Of a stretch of DNA of 64,000 nucleotides, positions 8,034 through 16,640 are shown piece after piece; position 1 is the first letter of the stretch, and each line of letters begins with the position of its first letter. The translations under genes and the position numbers were made by a program. The DNA comes from Clostridiales bacterium (GTDB taxonomy: Bacteria; Bacillota; Clostridia; Saccharofermentanales; Saccharofermentanaceae). The notes beneath the pieces are model-generated. The model worked only from the letters and a program-made list of their open reading frames with translations, was not told the DNA's origin and did not search any database. The stretch is from assembly GCA_017527865.1 (NCBI GenBank), contig JAFXPN010000011.1, forward strand, positions 107,362 to 171,361. The letters are read 5' to 3'.

Positions 8034-10466
8034 TTATTTTCTGAATACATTCGTAACGTACGGCAGGGCTTTGAGCTTCTTCATGACGCGGTCGAGCTGT
8101 TCCCTGTTTCTGAAGAGGGCCGTTATTACGAACTCGGTGTACATCCCGTTGCTTATCTTCTTGGGCTGCTTCATATCCTCGATGTCGACATGCTCATCGG
8201 AGAAGATCGCAGAAACATCGGCAAAGAACATGGTAAGTCTCGTTTCCTGCGCGAGTATAACGATATTGGAAGTAAACCCCAATGTCTGAGCTTTCTTTCC
8301 GGTGCTCCAGGATGCACCGATAAGGCGCTCATATTTTCTCATATCACGTTCGGAACGATCCTTATTATTCTTTATGTGCACGATATTGGGACAGACTACT
8401 TTATGGACGGTAACTCCGTCGCTCTGGGTCACATACCCGATTATCTCATCGCCCGGGACCGGATGACAGCAGTTAGCAATGCGCACGAGCGGATGCGTGA
8501 GACCGTCGATAAGGACTCCGTTGTCATCACCCCTGTCGGGTTTATGAGGCGCTTTGAGCGAGTCACCCTTGCCCAGTTCATCCGGCATGCTCTCCGGCAT
8601 ATAATAGACGACCTGACCGTTTGAAGTAGTGCGGTAGCCCATCGCAAGACGGTCTTCCTCGTTCAGGCTCTTTATGTACTCGTCGCGCAGTTTCCCGAAG
8701 ACCTTGCCGACCTGAACGGAACCGTATCCTATGGCGGCATAAAGATCGTCCACTGTATTGCAGCTGTATTTATCGAGAACGGACTTCAATGTGTCGACGA
8801 GCATAAGCTGTGAACTCGTAAATCCGTTCTTCTCGATCTCCCTGTCGAGCCTGCTCTTTCCGGCCGCTATATTCTCGTCGCGGTCCTGCTTCTTGAACCA
8901 TGAATTGATCTTGGATCTGGCAGAAGCGGTCTTCGCGATATTGACCCAGTCTCTCGAAGGACCCTTTATCTTGTCGGACGACAGGATCTCCACCTCTTCT
9001 CCCGACTTGAGCACATAAGACAGCGGCACTATCCTTCCGTTGACCTTCGCGCCGTGCATATGATTTCCGATGCCGCTGTGGATCGCATAAGCAAAGTCGA
9101 TGGGACACGATCCCGCGGGAAGCCTGACTATCTTGCCCTTAGGAGTAAATACAAACACCTCGTTCGGAACGATATTATTCTTAAGCAGTTCCATGAAGTC
9201 CATGGGATCGTCGGAATCCTTCTGCGCCTCGAGGAACTGTCTTATCCATTTTATCCTCTCATCGTAGGCATCTTCCTTAAACGCCTTGGAGTTGCCCGCT
9301 TCCTTATAATGCCAGTGGGCGGCGATGCCGTACTCCGCTTCGATGTGCATGCTGTATGTCCTGATCTGGACTTCAAATGTCGTCTCTCCGAAGGTCTTTC
9401 CTCCGGGTCGCTTGACCGTCGTATGCAGGGACTGGTACCCGTTCTCCTTGGGGTTGGCGATATAATCCTTGAACCTTCCCGGCAAAGGGACAAACATCGA
9501 ATGCACTATGCCGAGCGCCTTATAGCAGTCGGATACGGAATCGACGATTATCCTGCAGGCAAACATATCGTAGATGTGGTTAATGTCATTATGCCTGTTG
9601 TCGTGCATCTTCTTATAGATGCTGTAGAAATGCTTGGGACGTCCGTCGACATCGTAATGCTCCATTCCCTCTTCTTCGAGCTTGCCCGATATCTCCGCCA
9701 CGACATGCGCCATGAAAGCTTCACGTTCGGAACGCTTGGAGGAAATGAGTCCCACGAGCTCATAATAACCGTCATTATCGAGGTATCTCAGGCACAGGTC
9801 CTCGAGTTCCCACTTTATCTTGAATACACCGAATTTCTCGGCGAAGGGGGCATAGATATCGAGTGTCTCACGAGCCTTCTCGACCTGCTTTTCCGGAGTC
9901 TGGTACTGCATGGTGCGCATATTGTGCAGACGGTCGGCGAGCTTGATGAGGATAACGCGGGGATCCTGAGTCATGGCTATGAGCATCTTGCGGGTATTCT
10001 CCGCCTGACGCTCCACTTTGGATCTCGATGACAGGGCATTGAGCTTTGTAACGCCCTCAACAAGGAGCGTGATCGTCGATCCGAACAACTCGTTCAGCAT
10101 ATCCGAATCGGCCGCGGTATCTTCTATCGTATCGTGGAGCAGAGCGGCTGCCAGCGATTCGGCATCGACCTCGAGTTCGGCGAGAATCTCAGCCGTCGCG
10201 ATGGGATGGACTATGTACATCTCGCCGTTTTTGCGTTTCTGGTTGCGGTGAGCCTTGAATGCAAATATGTAGGCTTTGCGGATAAGTCCCTGCTCGCTCT
10301 CGAGGACGCCGTCAGCAAGGTGTGCACGCGAAGCATAAGACGTGAACATATCCATCACGCCTTCAAATTTCTCCTCGATAAAATCGGGGATCTCGGGGAT
10401 CAGCGTTGTATCGAGAAGATATGCGCGCTCGTCAGGCGCGGCCTTGTTGCGTTCTTCGTCAGCCAT
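8034..10466 (-). CDS. relA: Bifunctional (p)ppGpp synthetase/hydrolase
   Basis: About 810 aa RelA/SpoT homologue (Rel type). The HD hydrolase domain is intact (HPIATAEIL, then LLHDTIEDT near 110), followed by the synthetase domain (RPKHFYSIYKKM; PKENGYQSLHTTV), a TGS domain (VFVFTPKGKIVRLP), a zinc-finger/RIS region (NCCHPVPGDEI) and a C-terminal ACT domain. Both catalytic sites look functional, so it should make and degrade the starvation alarmone. The frame could open at TTG 10472, but ATG 10466 is preferred; this overlaps the end of recJ by 8 bp, implying translational coupling. Confidence 0.96.
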   Translation of the reverse strand: MADEERNKAAPDERAYLLDTTLIPEIPDFIEEKFEGVMDMFTSYASRAHLADGVLESEQGLIRKAYIFAFKAHRNQKRKNGEMYIVHPIATAEILAELEVDAESLAAALLHDTIEDTAADSDMLNELFGSTITLLVEGVTKLNALSSRSKVERQAENTRKMLIAMTQDPRVILIKLADRLHNMRTMQYQTPEKQVEKARETLDIYAPFAEKFGVFKIKWELEDLCLRYLDNDGYYELVGLISSKRSEREAFMAHVVAEISGKLEEEGMEHYDVDGRPKHFYSIYKKMHDNRHNDINHIYDMFACRIIVDSVSDCYKALGIVHSMFVPLPGRFKDYIANPKENGYQSLHTTVKRPGGKTFGETTFEVQIRTYSMHIEAEYGIAAHWHYKEAGNSKAFKEDAYDERIKWIRQFLEAQKDSDDPMDFMELLKNNIVPNEVFVFTPKGKIVRLPAGSCPIDFAYAIHSGIGNHMHGAKVNGRIVPLSYVLKSGEEVEILSSDKIKGPSRDWVNIAKTASARSKINSWFKKQDRDENIAAGKSRLDREIEKNGFTSSQLMLVDTLKSVLDKYSCNTVDDLYAAIGYGSVQVGKVFGKLRDEYIKSLNEEDRLAMGYRTTSNGQVVYYMPESMPDELGKGDSLKAPHKPDRGDDNGVLIDGLTHPLVRIANCCHPVPGDEIIGYVTQSDGVTVHKVVCPNIVHIKNNKDRSERDMRKYERLIGASWSTGKKAQTLGFTSNIVILAQETRLTMFFADVSAIFSDEHVDIEDMKQPKKISNGMYTEFVITALFRNREQLDRVMKKLKALPYVTNVFRK

Positions 10467-12594
10467 GCTCAAGAAGCCTTAAATAAAGATCCGATTGCTT
10501 GAGATCGGTCTTGCCTTCGGTCTTAAGGAACCGGAAGCAGATCCTCAAGGTAGATAATACACCAAGTTTGACCAAATGTGATTCCGAGAACACATCCATG
10601 CATCTTGCGACCTTGAAAGGGGTCATCTTCACTCCGGTCTTCCTCTCGATAAGCTTCGCTAGCAGCGGATAATCGGCATATGACGTCTCGCCGCGGCTCG
10701 CATCCTTAAGCGTCTGAAAGCATGCAAGATAATCGACCTTGCCCGGTATAAAGCCTTCGCTTACGGAAGTTCCGGCAAGCTTGGCGATCTGATCGAGTTC
10801 CATGCCGCTCCTGTACAGCTGCTCCGCTATATCGGCCTTCTTATACAGGAATCCCTCATCGGATGAGATCTTAATATCTTCAAGATAAAGGCTCAGCGTC
10901 GTATTGCCCTTATATGTATATTCATTCATGGTATAGGCGATGTCGATAATATCTCCCGGCCTTAATATCCCGGAATAGATGCCCATCCCGAATCCCACGG
11001 CGGAAAGGGGTTCATCTTTCCCTCCGTTCCGGTCGGCGAGTTCAAGCCTGATGTGAGCTCCGTCGGTCATGTCATTCACGGACACGACTACGAGACCTTC
11101 CGTAACGAACACGGGTTTCCTGTTGCCTATGCCGTAAGGCTTAAACCTGTTTGTCATGTTGAAGGTATCGAAGTTTACGATATTCCTGCAAAGCCTTGCC
11201 GTTATCTCGAGTTCATCGTCCTTCTCATCCTCGTCCGAATGCTGTACGGCATCTTCTTCAAGCGCCTTCAAGAATTCCATGAGGCGTGACTTCTTAACCG
11301 TGACACCTGCCGCCTTCCTGTGGCCGCCGAAGTTCTCGAGAGTACTGCTGACTCTTCCCAGCGCAGCGAAAAGGTCATACTCCCCGTATGCCCTGCCGGA
11401 GCCCTTAAGATTCTCCGGATTGATCGAATCCGTTGTAAAGACAAGCGCCGTTCTCCTGTAATTGGCCGCGATCCTGCCGGCAACGATGCCCAGGACTCCC
11501 TGATGCCAATTGCTCGCATAAGCGACCACGGGGCCTTTTGTATTTGCAAGGCTCCATTCATCGGGCCTTCTCTCATCCTCGATCTGCGCAACCGCTTCTT
11601 CGTATACACGGGCTTCGATCTGTTTCCTCTCATCATTCTGATCTCCGAGCGCCACAGCAGCCTCGCGGACCTTGTTTCCGTCATCCTCAAGGAAGAGCCT
11701 GAGCGCCTCGGAAGAATCGTAGAGCCTTCCCGCGGCATTTACCCTGGGGACAAAATTAAAAGAGATGAAAGTCTCATCGAATCTTCTGGATCCCGCCTTC
11801 TGCGCAAGGATCTCGTTCATTACCCTGATCCCGGGATTTACGGGGTCCTTCATGCTTATAAAGGCTTTCTTTATTATCGTTCTGTTCTCGTCAAGGACAG
11901 GGACCAGGTCGGCGATCGTAGCAATGCCCGCAAGCTCTATCGCCTGTCTCCAGACATCGTTGTTTACGGGGAATCTCTTGTCAATGCCCATGGCCTGGAC
12001 GATCTTCATCGCAACCCCTGCGCCGCACAGCTCGGTATAGGGATATGTATTGTCCCTGCGCTTGGCGCAGAGGACCGCATCCGCATCGGGGATCTGTTCC
12101 TGGACATTGTGATGATCCGAGATGATGACCTTTATGCCCAGCGATCTTAAACGCGCGACAGTATCGATGTTGGTTATGCCGCAGTCGACCGTTATCACAA
12201 GATCGGGAGCCTGGTCTATCACCTCATCGATAATGTTGTCGGTAAGTCCGTAGCCGTGTTCCTCTCTGTTCGGAACGATATATCTGACATCGATGTCATG
12301 GCTTCTGAAGTATCTGACAAGTATGGATGTCGCGGTAACACCGTCGCAGTCGTAATCGCCGTACACAAGGATCCTGCTGCGGTCCTCCATGGCCCGGACG
12401 ATGATATCGACCGCTTTTCTCATGTCATTATAAAGAAAAGGATCGTAGAACTCGGCTCCCCTGTCGTTCAGGAAGTCTTCCTTCTTCTCCGGCGTATCTA
12501 TGCCGTGTTTGTCAAGAAGTGCATCAAATAAAGCATCAGTGCTCGTGTAAGTCTCATCGAGCACATAATGCCACTTCGGTGAAGTAAGCAACAT
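10459..12594 (-). CDS. recJ: Single-stranded-DNA-specific exonuclease RecJ
   Basis: 711 aa. 5'-3' ssDNA exonuclease for recombination and mismatch/base-excision repair. The DHH domain shows VYGDYDCDGVTATSIL (about 79), VITVDCGITN and ISDHHN; the DHHA1 domain has WHQGVLGIVAGRIA and ENFGGHRKAAG; an OB-like domain follows, then a C-terminal extension ending in regions shared by Firmicutes RecJ. All metal-binding Asp/His positions are present. There is no strong ribosome binding site (AAGG is 12 bases away). relA follows with overlap. Confidence 0.95.
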   Translation of the reverse strand: MLLTSPKWHYVLDETYTSTDALFDALLDKHGIDTPEKKEDFLNDRGAEFYDPFLYNDMRKAVDIIVRAMEDRSRILVYGDYDCDGVTATSILVRYFRSHDIDVRYIVPNREEHGYGLTDNIIDEVIDQAPDLVITVDCGITNIDTVARLRSLGIKVIISDHHNVQEQIPDADAVLCAKRRDNTYPYTELCGAGVAMKIVQAMGIDKRFPVNNDVWRQAIELAGIATIADLVPVLDENRTIIKKAFISMKDPVNPGIRVMNEILAQKAGSRRFDETFISFNFVPRVNAAGRLYDSSEALRLFLEDDGNKVREAAVALGDQNDERKQIEARVYEEAVAQIEDERRPDEWSLANTKGPVVAYASNWHQGVLGIVAGRIAANYRRTALVFTTDSINPENLKGSGRAYGEYDLFAALGRVSSTLENFGGHRKAAGVTVKKSRLMEFLKALEEDAVQHSDEDEKDDELEITARLCRNIVNFDTFNMTNRFKPYGIGNRKPVFVTEGLVVVSVNDMTDGAHIRLELADRNGGKDEPLSAVGFGMGIYSGILRPGDIIDIAYTMNEYTYKGNTTLSLYLEDIKISSDEGFLYKKADIAEQLYRSGMELDQIAKLAGTSVSEGFIPGKVDYLACFQTLKDASRGETSYADYPLLAKLIERKTGVKMTPFKVARCMDVFSESHLVKLGVLSTLRICFRFLKTEGKTDLKQSDLYLRLLEHG

Positions 12595-12636
12595 GATAAG
12601 TATCTGCCTTAATCTATTTTGAAGTTATTGTAGCAC

Positions 12637-12666
12637 AAAAAGACCCCGGTGTAATAACCGGGGTCT
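12637..12666 (-). terminator. Intrinsic terminator of rpsU
   Basis: Nine-bp stem AGACCCCGG/CCGGGGTCT with an 8-base loop; on the minus strand it is followed by TTTTT. It begins 24 bases after the rpsU stop codon. Confidence 0.9.
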
Positions 12667-12690
12667 AAGTATCCTTGATACAGGAAGTCA

Positions 12691-12864
12691 TCAATGCTTT
12701 CTCTTTCTTGCAGCCTCAGACTTCTTCTTACGGCGTACAGAGGGCTTCTCATAATGCTCTCTCTTGCGTACTTCGGCAAGTACACCGGATCTCGCGCATG
12801 AGCGCTTAAAACGACGAAGTGCACTGTCGAGGGACTCGCCTTCCTTTACTCTGATCTCTGACAT
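12691..12864 (-). CDS. rpsU: 30S ribosomal protein S21
   Basis: 57 aa. Begins [20 protein letters not shown] and ends in a very basic tail ([16 protein letters not shown]), the usual S21 sequence and length. It binds the 30S platform near the 3' end of 16S rRNA. A GGAGGTG ribosome binding site is 7 bases upstream and its own terminator follows, so it is likely a single-gene unit or the last gene of one. Confidence 0.97.
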   Translation of the reverse strand: MSEIRVKEGESLDSALRRFKRSCARSGVLAEVRKREHYEKPSVRRKKKSEAARKRKH

Positions 12865-12936
12865 CTCACTTCACCTCCTCTCCCTTGCGCGGATTGTTTA
12901 ACAACCCGCTCATTATACTCGCAGTTCCGGTTCCCG

Positions 12937-13512
12937 TCAAATCAGGAGCTGACTGCAGAACCCGTCGAAAAGCCCTGTATGCGACGAAGCGATAAGGAGC
13001 CTCCCGTTAAGATTGTCCATTATATATCCGACCGTCCGTTCCGCGTTGTCACCGTCAAGTCCCGTAAGGGGTTCATCTAGCAGCAGGACATCCGACGGGG
13101 CGAGGATCGCTCTTACGACCTCGACGCGGCGCGCCGTGCCTCCCGACAGTTCCCCCGCTCTCTTTAAGATCTCGGACTCCGGGATCAGCTTCGTCAGTTC
13201 ATCTGCTATCATCTTGTCCGGCATACCGCGGCAGACAAGCCTTATGTTCTCGACGGCATTAAGATGATCTATGAGGCGCTGTTCCTGAAACATGGGCGCA
13301 AATCTGCACTTACCCCGTTCGACGCCTTCATACTTGACCGATCCTTTGTCCGGAGAAAGAAGTCCTCCTATGATCCTCAGCAATGTAGTCTTGCCTGTTC
13401 CGGAGGCTCCTTTTACCACAACGGGACGGTCCGCATCAAATACATAATCGAGATCCTTTAAGACCTCTCTGCCGTCAAATGACTTTCCGATGTGTTCCAG
13501 TATTATCTTCAC
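12937..13512 (-). CDS. ABC transporter ATPase, nitrate/sulfonate/taurine-type importer
   Basis: 191 aa from a GTG start at 13512 whose GTGA overlaps the permease stop; an upstream ATG would overlap the permease by 82 bp and add residues outside the fold. Walker A GASGTGKTTLL, signature LSGGTARRVEVVRA (variant of LSGGQ), Walker B DVLLLDEPLTGLD and a switch His in SSHTG are visible. It is shorter than typical SsuB/TauB ATPases (about 240-260 aa), lacking a C-terminal extension. It energises the import system encoded with the next two genes. Confidence 0.88.
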   Translation of the reverse strand: MKIILEHIGKSFDGREVLKDLDYVFDADRPVVVKGASGTGKTTLLRIIGGLLSPDKGSVKYEGVERGKCRFAPMFQEQRLIDHLNAVENIRLVCRGMPDKMIADELTKLIPESEILKRAGELSGGTARRVEVVRAILAPSDVLLLDEPLTGLDGDNAERTVGYIMDNLNGRLLIASSHTGLFDGFCSQLLI

Positions 13513-14246
13513 GGCTTGAGGATCCTCTTCATCAGTTTGGTGATGAACTTTTCGAACAGGAATGCAAGGACGACGGCGCAGAAAGTCCACGCGAACAGAT
13601 CGGCGGTCGCAAGAGAGATCTTCGACAGATATATGCCGGTTCCGATCGATCTTAAGGGACGCCCGATAACCTCGGCCGCGATGCCGCTCTTAAACGCCAT
13701 GCCTGCCCCGAGGCAGACGGCGCTCTCGATGTGCGGCGCGCAGGACGGAAGGTATATATGACGGATCTTATCCCGGGTCCTGAACCTGAACATCCTCCCC
13801 GTCTCGATCAGCTTGACGGAAGTCGAATCGAGGCCTGCCAGAGTATTGAGGAAGACCGTCGGGAAAACAACCAGCGAGCTTATCACAAGACTCAGGGATC
13901 CGCTTCCCGCCCAGATGATCACCAGTATGACAAAGCTCGCGACGGGGATGGACTTGATGACGGTCACGGGCGGCTTAATGAATTCCCTTATGATCCTGTA
14001 CCGGTACGAACATCCCGCGAGCAGTACGCCCGTGAAGAGCCCGATAAAGAAGCCCGAGCATATCATGATAACGGATGTCAGGACCGACAGCCAGAAGCCC
14101 GCCGTCGCTGCAAGATGTATGAGCGCCATAACAGCTTCAACAGGTCCTGCAAGCAGTATGGAGTTATCGACAGCGATCGACACGGCCTGCCACAGGACAA
14201 GCCAGAACAGTATTATCAGCGCTTTAACTCCCGTTCTGCGCTGCAA
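13509..14246 (-). CDS. ABC transporter permease, SsuC/TauC type
   Basis: 245 aa, about six membrane spans, with the binding-protein-dependent transport signature region (RIYLPSCAPHIES, EAA-like loop that contacts the ATPase). The frame opens at TTG 14246, 4 bp after the stop of the substrate-binding protein gene; no ATG exists near, and the ribosome binding site is poor, so translation is probably coupled. The family imports sulfonates, taurine, nitrate or thiamine-precursor-like compounds; the substrate here is unknown. Confidence 0.87.
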   Translation of the reverse strand: MQRRTGVKALIILFWLVLWQAVSIAVDNSILLAGPVEAVMALIHLAATAGFWLSVLTSVIMICSGFFIGLFTGVLLAGCSYRYRIIREFIKPPVTVIKSIPVASFVILVIIWAGSGSLSLVISSLVVFPTVFLNTLAGLDSTSVKLIETGRMFRFRTRDKIRHIYLPSCAPHIESAVCLGAGMAFKSGIAAEVIGRPLRSIGTGIYLSKISLATADLFAWTFCAVVLAFLFEKFITKLMKRILKP

Positions 14247-14250
14247 GATA

Positions 14251-15252
14251 TCAGCCCGGATAATAGAAATCGTCAGCAGGGAGCGCCCCGCCTACAGACT
14301 GCGGATCGGATTCATACAAAGTTGTGAGATATCCCTCGAGGTCCGACCTCATCTGCTCTCCCGTTACACATGCGATATTGCAAAGAGGGATCGCTCTCTG
14401 CGCGACGGGAACAGCGCCGATGATGCCCAGATCTACGACCAGCTGCGCGGTCTTCTCAACATCCTCCGAAGCAGCGAGCACACTGGCCGCATGATCGGCG
14501 AGGAAAGCCGCTACAGCCTGAGGATGCTCCTCAATGAATTCATTCCTTGCTACCGTGACACCCGTAACAAGTCTCGAATCCGATGTCACTTCCGTCCACG
14601 CCTCATCGAGTGAAAATGCCGGTGAAAACCCTTCTATCTGCACACATGCAGCTGTCGCAGCGGGCTGCGGAAGGATCGCTGTCTGTGAAGGATCCTCCTG
14701 TAAAGAAGCAATGACTTCGGCTCCTTCTGTCTTGAAATCGAGCGTGCAGTCGGTAACGCCGTATTGAGCAAGAAGATAATTCATCGCATATTCGGGAGTC
14801 GCGCCCTGTCCGGTAGTGATCACGGTCCTGCCGGAAAGATCACTGACTGATGTTATCGATTCATCCGCTGTTATGCAGTAAAGGACACCGTAAGTATTGA
14901 TATCTATAACGCTTATCCCGCCGCCCGTACGGTTATAGAGCACAGACGCGAGATTGGCGGGTATCAGGGCGATATCGATATTGCCCGCATTAAGAGATGC
15001 CGCGATCTCATCAGGCTGAGTCGACATCGTAAAATCATAATCTGTACCTTCATAACCTTCAGCCGATACCTCGTTCATGAGATTTACGATGCCTATGGTC
15101 GTCGGTCCGGAGAGAGATCCTACACGAACGGTAACGTTGTCCAGCGCCGCTCCCTGTTCCGGTGCCGCGCTTTCAGCACATGAAGCAAACATGCTCATCA
15201 TCAGCACAGCGCTTAATACGATCGTGATCTTCTTAAGATATTTCATAAACAC
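14251..15252 (-). CDS. NMT1/THI5-like substrate-binding lipoprotein of ABC importer
   Basis: 333 aa. Signal peptide with lipobox (MMSMFASC; Cys about residue 26), so it is tethered outside the membrane. The body has the SsuA/THI5-like fold pattern: VRVGSLSGPTTIGIVNLM, then NAGNIDIALIPANLASVLYN, and TGQGATPEYAMNYLL. First gene of the importer operon. An upstream TATAAT (15287-15282, minus) marks a likely promoter, with no recognisable TPP riboswitch, so a thiamine-precursor role is not supported by regulation. Confidence 0.87.
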   Translation of the reverse strand: MFMKYLKKITIVLSAVLMMSMFASCAESAAPEQGAALDNVTVRVGSLSGPTTIGIVNLMNEVSAEGYEGTDYDFTMSTQPDEIAASLNAGNIDIALIPANLASVLYNRTGGGISVIDINTYGVLYCITADESITSVSDLSGRTVITTGQGATPEYAMNYLLAQYGVTDCTLDFKTEGAEVIASLQEDPSQTAILPQPAATAACVQIEGFSPAFSLDEAWTEVTSDSRLVTGVTVARNEFIEEHPQAVAAFLADHAASVLAASEDVEKTAQLVVDLGIIGAVPVAQRAIPLCNIACVTGEQMRSDLEGYLTTLYESDPQSVGGALPADDFYYPG

Positions 15253-15311
15253 ACTTCCTTTAAGTTAGCTTAAACCAACTCATTATAGCACTATTGATCC
15301 GAAGCGGTATC

Positions 15312-15338
15312 AAAAAAGCCGCGCACATCGTACGCGGC
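15312..15338 (-). terminator. Intrinsic terminator of zinc-ribbon protein gene
   Basis: Stem GCCGCG/CGCGGC with a 9-base loop, followed on the minus strand by six T. It lies 28 bases past the stop of the zinc-ribbon gene. Confidence 0.88.
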
Positions 15339-15365
15339 CTGAAACTTTGTATGACAGGAAGACTG

Positions 15366-15866
15366 TTAATCTTCCTTCTTCTTCTTTGTGCTCTTCTTCT
15401 CTTCCTTCGTCTCTTCTGCGGCAGGCTCGGCAGCTTCCTCAGCAGCCTCCTCGGCAGCCTCTTCTACTGTCTCGGCTTCAGAAGCAGCTTCGGCAACCTC
15501 TTCGATCTGTGCTGCAGCCTTCTCGAAGTCGCTCTTGGGAGCCTCGGCGGAATCCTCGTCAAACTTGGCTCCGCACTTGAAGCAGAAACCGTACTCGAGA
15601 CTGTTCTCCGTACCGCATACAGGACACTTCTTCAAACCCTTCTCGAAAAGGATCTTGAGCTTATAATCCTCAACCTCGTTGGAAAGTCTTGTGATAGCTT
15701 CGCAGCGGGTATTGATGTCCTTGGTATTGTCAACATTCATATCCTTGTACTGATCATAGTACAGTTTGCCGATCTCATCATAATACTTGCGGATCGATGA
15801 CGTGCGCTCATCAATAGATTTCTGATAACCGGATATAACCTTTGCCTTAGGGTCAAATAAAGCCAT
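15366..15866 (-). CDS. Zinc-ribbon protein with acidic Ala/Glu tail
   Basis: 166 aa. A helical N-terminal half (coiled coil likely, about 1-75), a zinc ribbon CPVCGTENSLEYGFCFKCG (about 81-99) and a low-complexity Ala/Glu-rich tail ending in KKKKED. Function unknown; such proteins may scaffold other complexes. GGAGGAG precedes the ATG. A terminator follows, so it is monocistronic. Confidence 0.8.
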   Translation of the reverse strand: MALFDPKAKVISGYQKSIDERTSSIRKYYDEIGKLYYDQYKDMNVDNTKDINTRCEAITRLSNEVEDYKLKILFEKGLKKCPVCGTENSLEYGFCFKCGAKFDEDSAEAPKSDFEKAAAQIEEVAEAASEAETVEEAAEEAAEEAAEPAAEETKEEKKSTKKKKED

Positions 15867-16039
15867 ATAAAACTCCTCCGAATCTTATTATTCTGACAAC
15901 GCCATTATACAATATTTTGTCTTAAATATTGGTGTATTTTGATACTTTAACAGTAAATTAATAAATTTATCTTTTCAAACTATTTATAATCAATGTAAGG
16001 ATGTATTTCCTTAGACCTTTAAAGGAAGGATGTGATTTT

Positions 16040-16588
16040 ATGAAGATCACTGCACAGGGCAACGGCATCAGGATCGGAGAAAGACTCGAGACCAAGATCA
16101 CCGATAAGTTAAGGAAATTCGATAAATACTTCGGCGATGAGGGCACCTGCAATGTACGCATAAGACCCGAGGGCAACAAGATGGTCGTCGAGATCACGAT
16201 GAAGCTCGACAACAGGATCTACAGAGCCGAGGCAAGAGACGAAGAGATCCTTACAGCCGTGGACAGAGCGATCGATAAGCTCGAATCCCAGATCAGACGC
16301 AATAAGACCAAGTTCCTTAAGAAGAAGAAAGAATATCCTCAGATCGCGAACTATCTTGAAGATGACAACGGTTCTGACTTCGATTACCTTGAGGACGAAC
16401 CCGAAGCTACGAAGATCGCCAGACGCAAGACTTTCGAGCTTCGCCCGATGACAGCGGAAGACGCTATCCTCCAGATGGAGATGTTAGGGCACAACTTCCT
16501 TGTTTACCTTGATTCGGAAACAGATTCCGTCTGCGTAGTCTATAAGAGAAAAGATGGAGATTACGGTCTGCTTGAGCCCAAGTACTGA
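16040..16588 (+). CDS. hpf: Long-form ribosome hibernation-promoting factor
   Basis: 182 aa. N-terminal S30AE domain (MKITAQGNGIRIGERLETKI), a linker, and the C-terminal dimerisation domain (KTFELRPMTAEDAILQMEMLGHNFLVYLD...), the long HPF that joins two 70S ribosomes into inactive 100S dimers. The ATG at 16040 is chosen over an upstream frame start (16001) because AAGGAAGG lies 9 bases before it and homologues begin with MKI. TATAAT at 15985-15990 marks a likely promoter. The leader has CCTT and CCTTT runs that can pair with AAAGGAAGG at the ribosome binding site. Confidence 0.95.
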   Translation: MKITAQGNGIRIGERLETKITDKLRKFDKYFGDEGTCNVRIRPEGNKMVVEITMKLDNRIYRAEARDEEILTAVDRAIDKLESQIRRNKTKFLKKKKEYPQIANYLEDDNGSDFDYLEDEPEATKIARRKTFELRPMTAEDAILQMEMLGHNFLVYLDSETDSVCVVYKRKDGDYGLLEPKY

Positions 16589-16613
16589 TCATCGCATCAC
16601 TTGAGTAATATCT

Positions 16614-16640
16614 GGGCCGCCTTCGGGCGGCCCTTTTATT
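16614..16640 (+). terminator. Intrinsic terminator of hpf
   Basis: GGGCCGCC, TTCG tetraloop, GGCGGCCC, then TTTTATT, 25 bases past the hpf stop. Strong UUCG-capped hairpin on the plus strand. The T-run overlaps the stop of the convergent CotH gene. Confidence 0.93.

Noticed and set aside
12937..13590. Longer ATPase starting at 13590
   Set aside because: The extra 26 residues overlap the permease gene and lie before the normal first strand; the GTGA overlap start at 13512 fits better.
14251..15300. Thiamine (TPP) riboswitch for the NMT1/THI5-like importer
   Set aside because: No TPP-type conserved segments in the short leader; only a -10 box and a ribosome binding site are visible.
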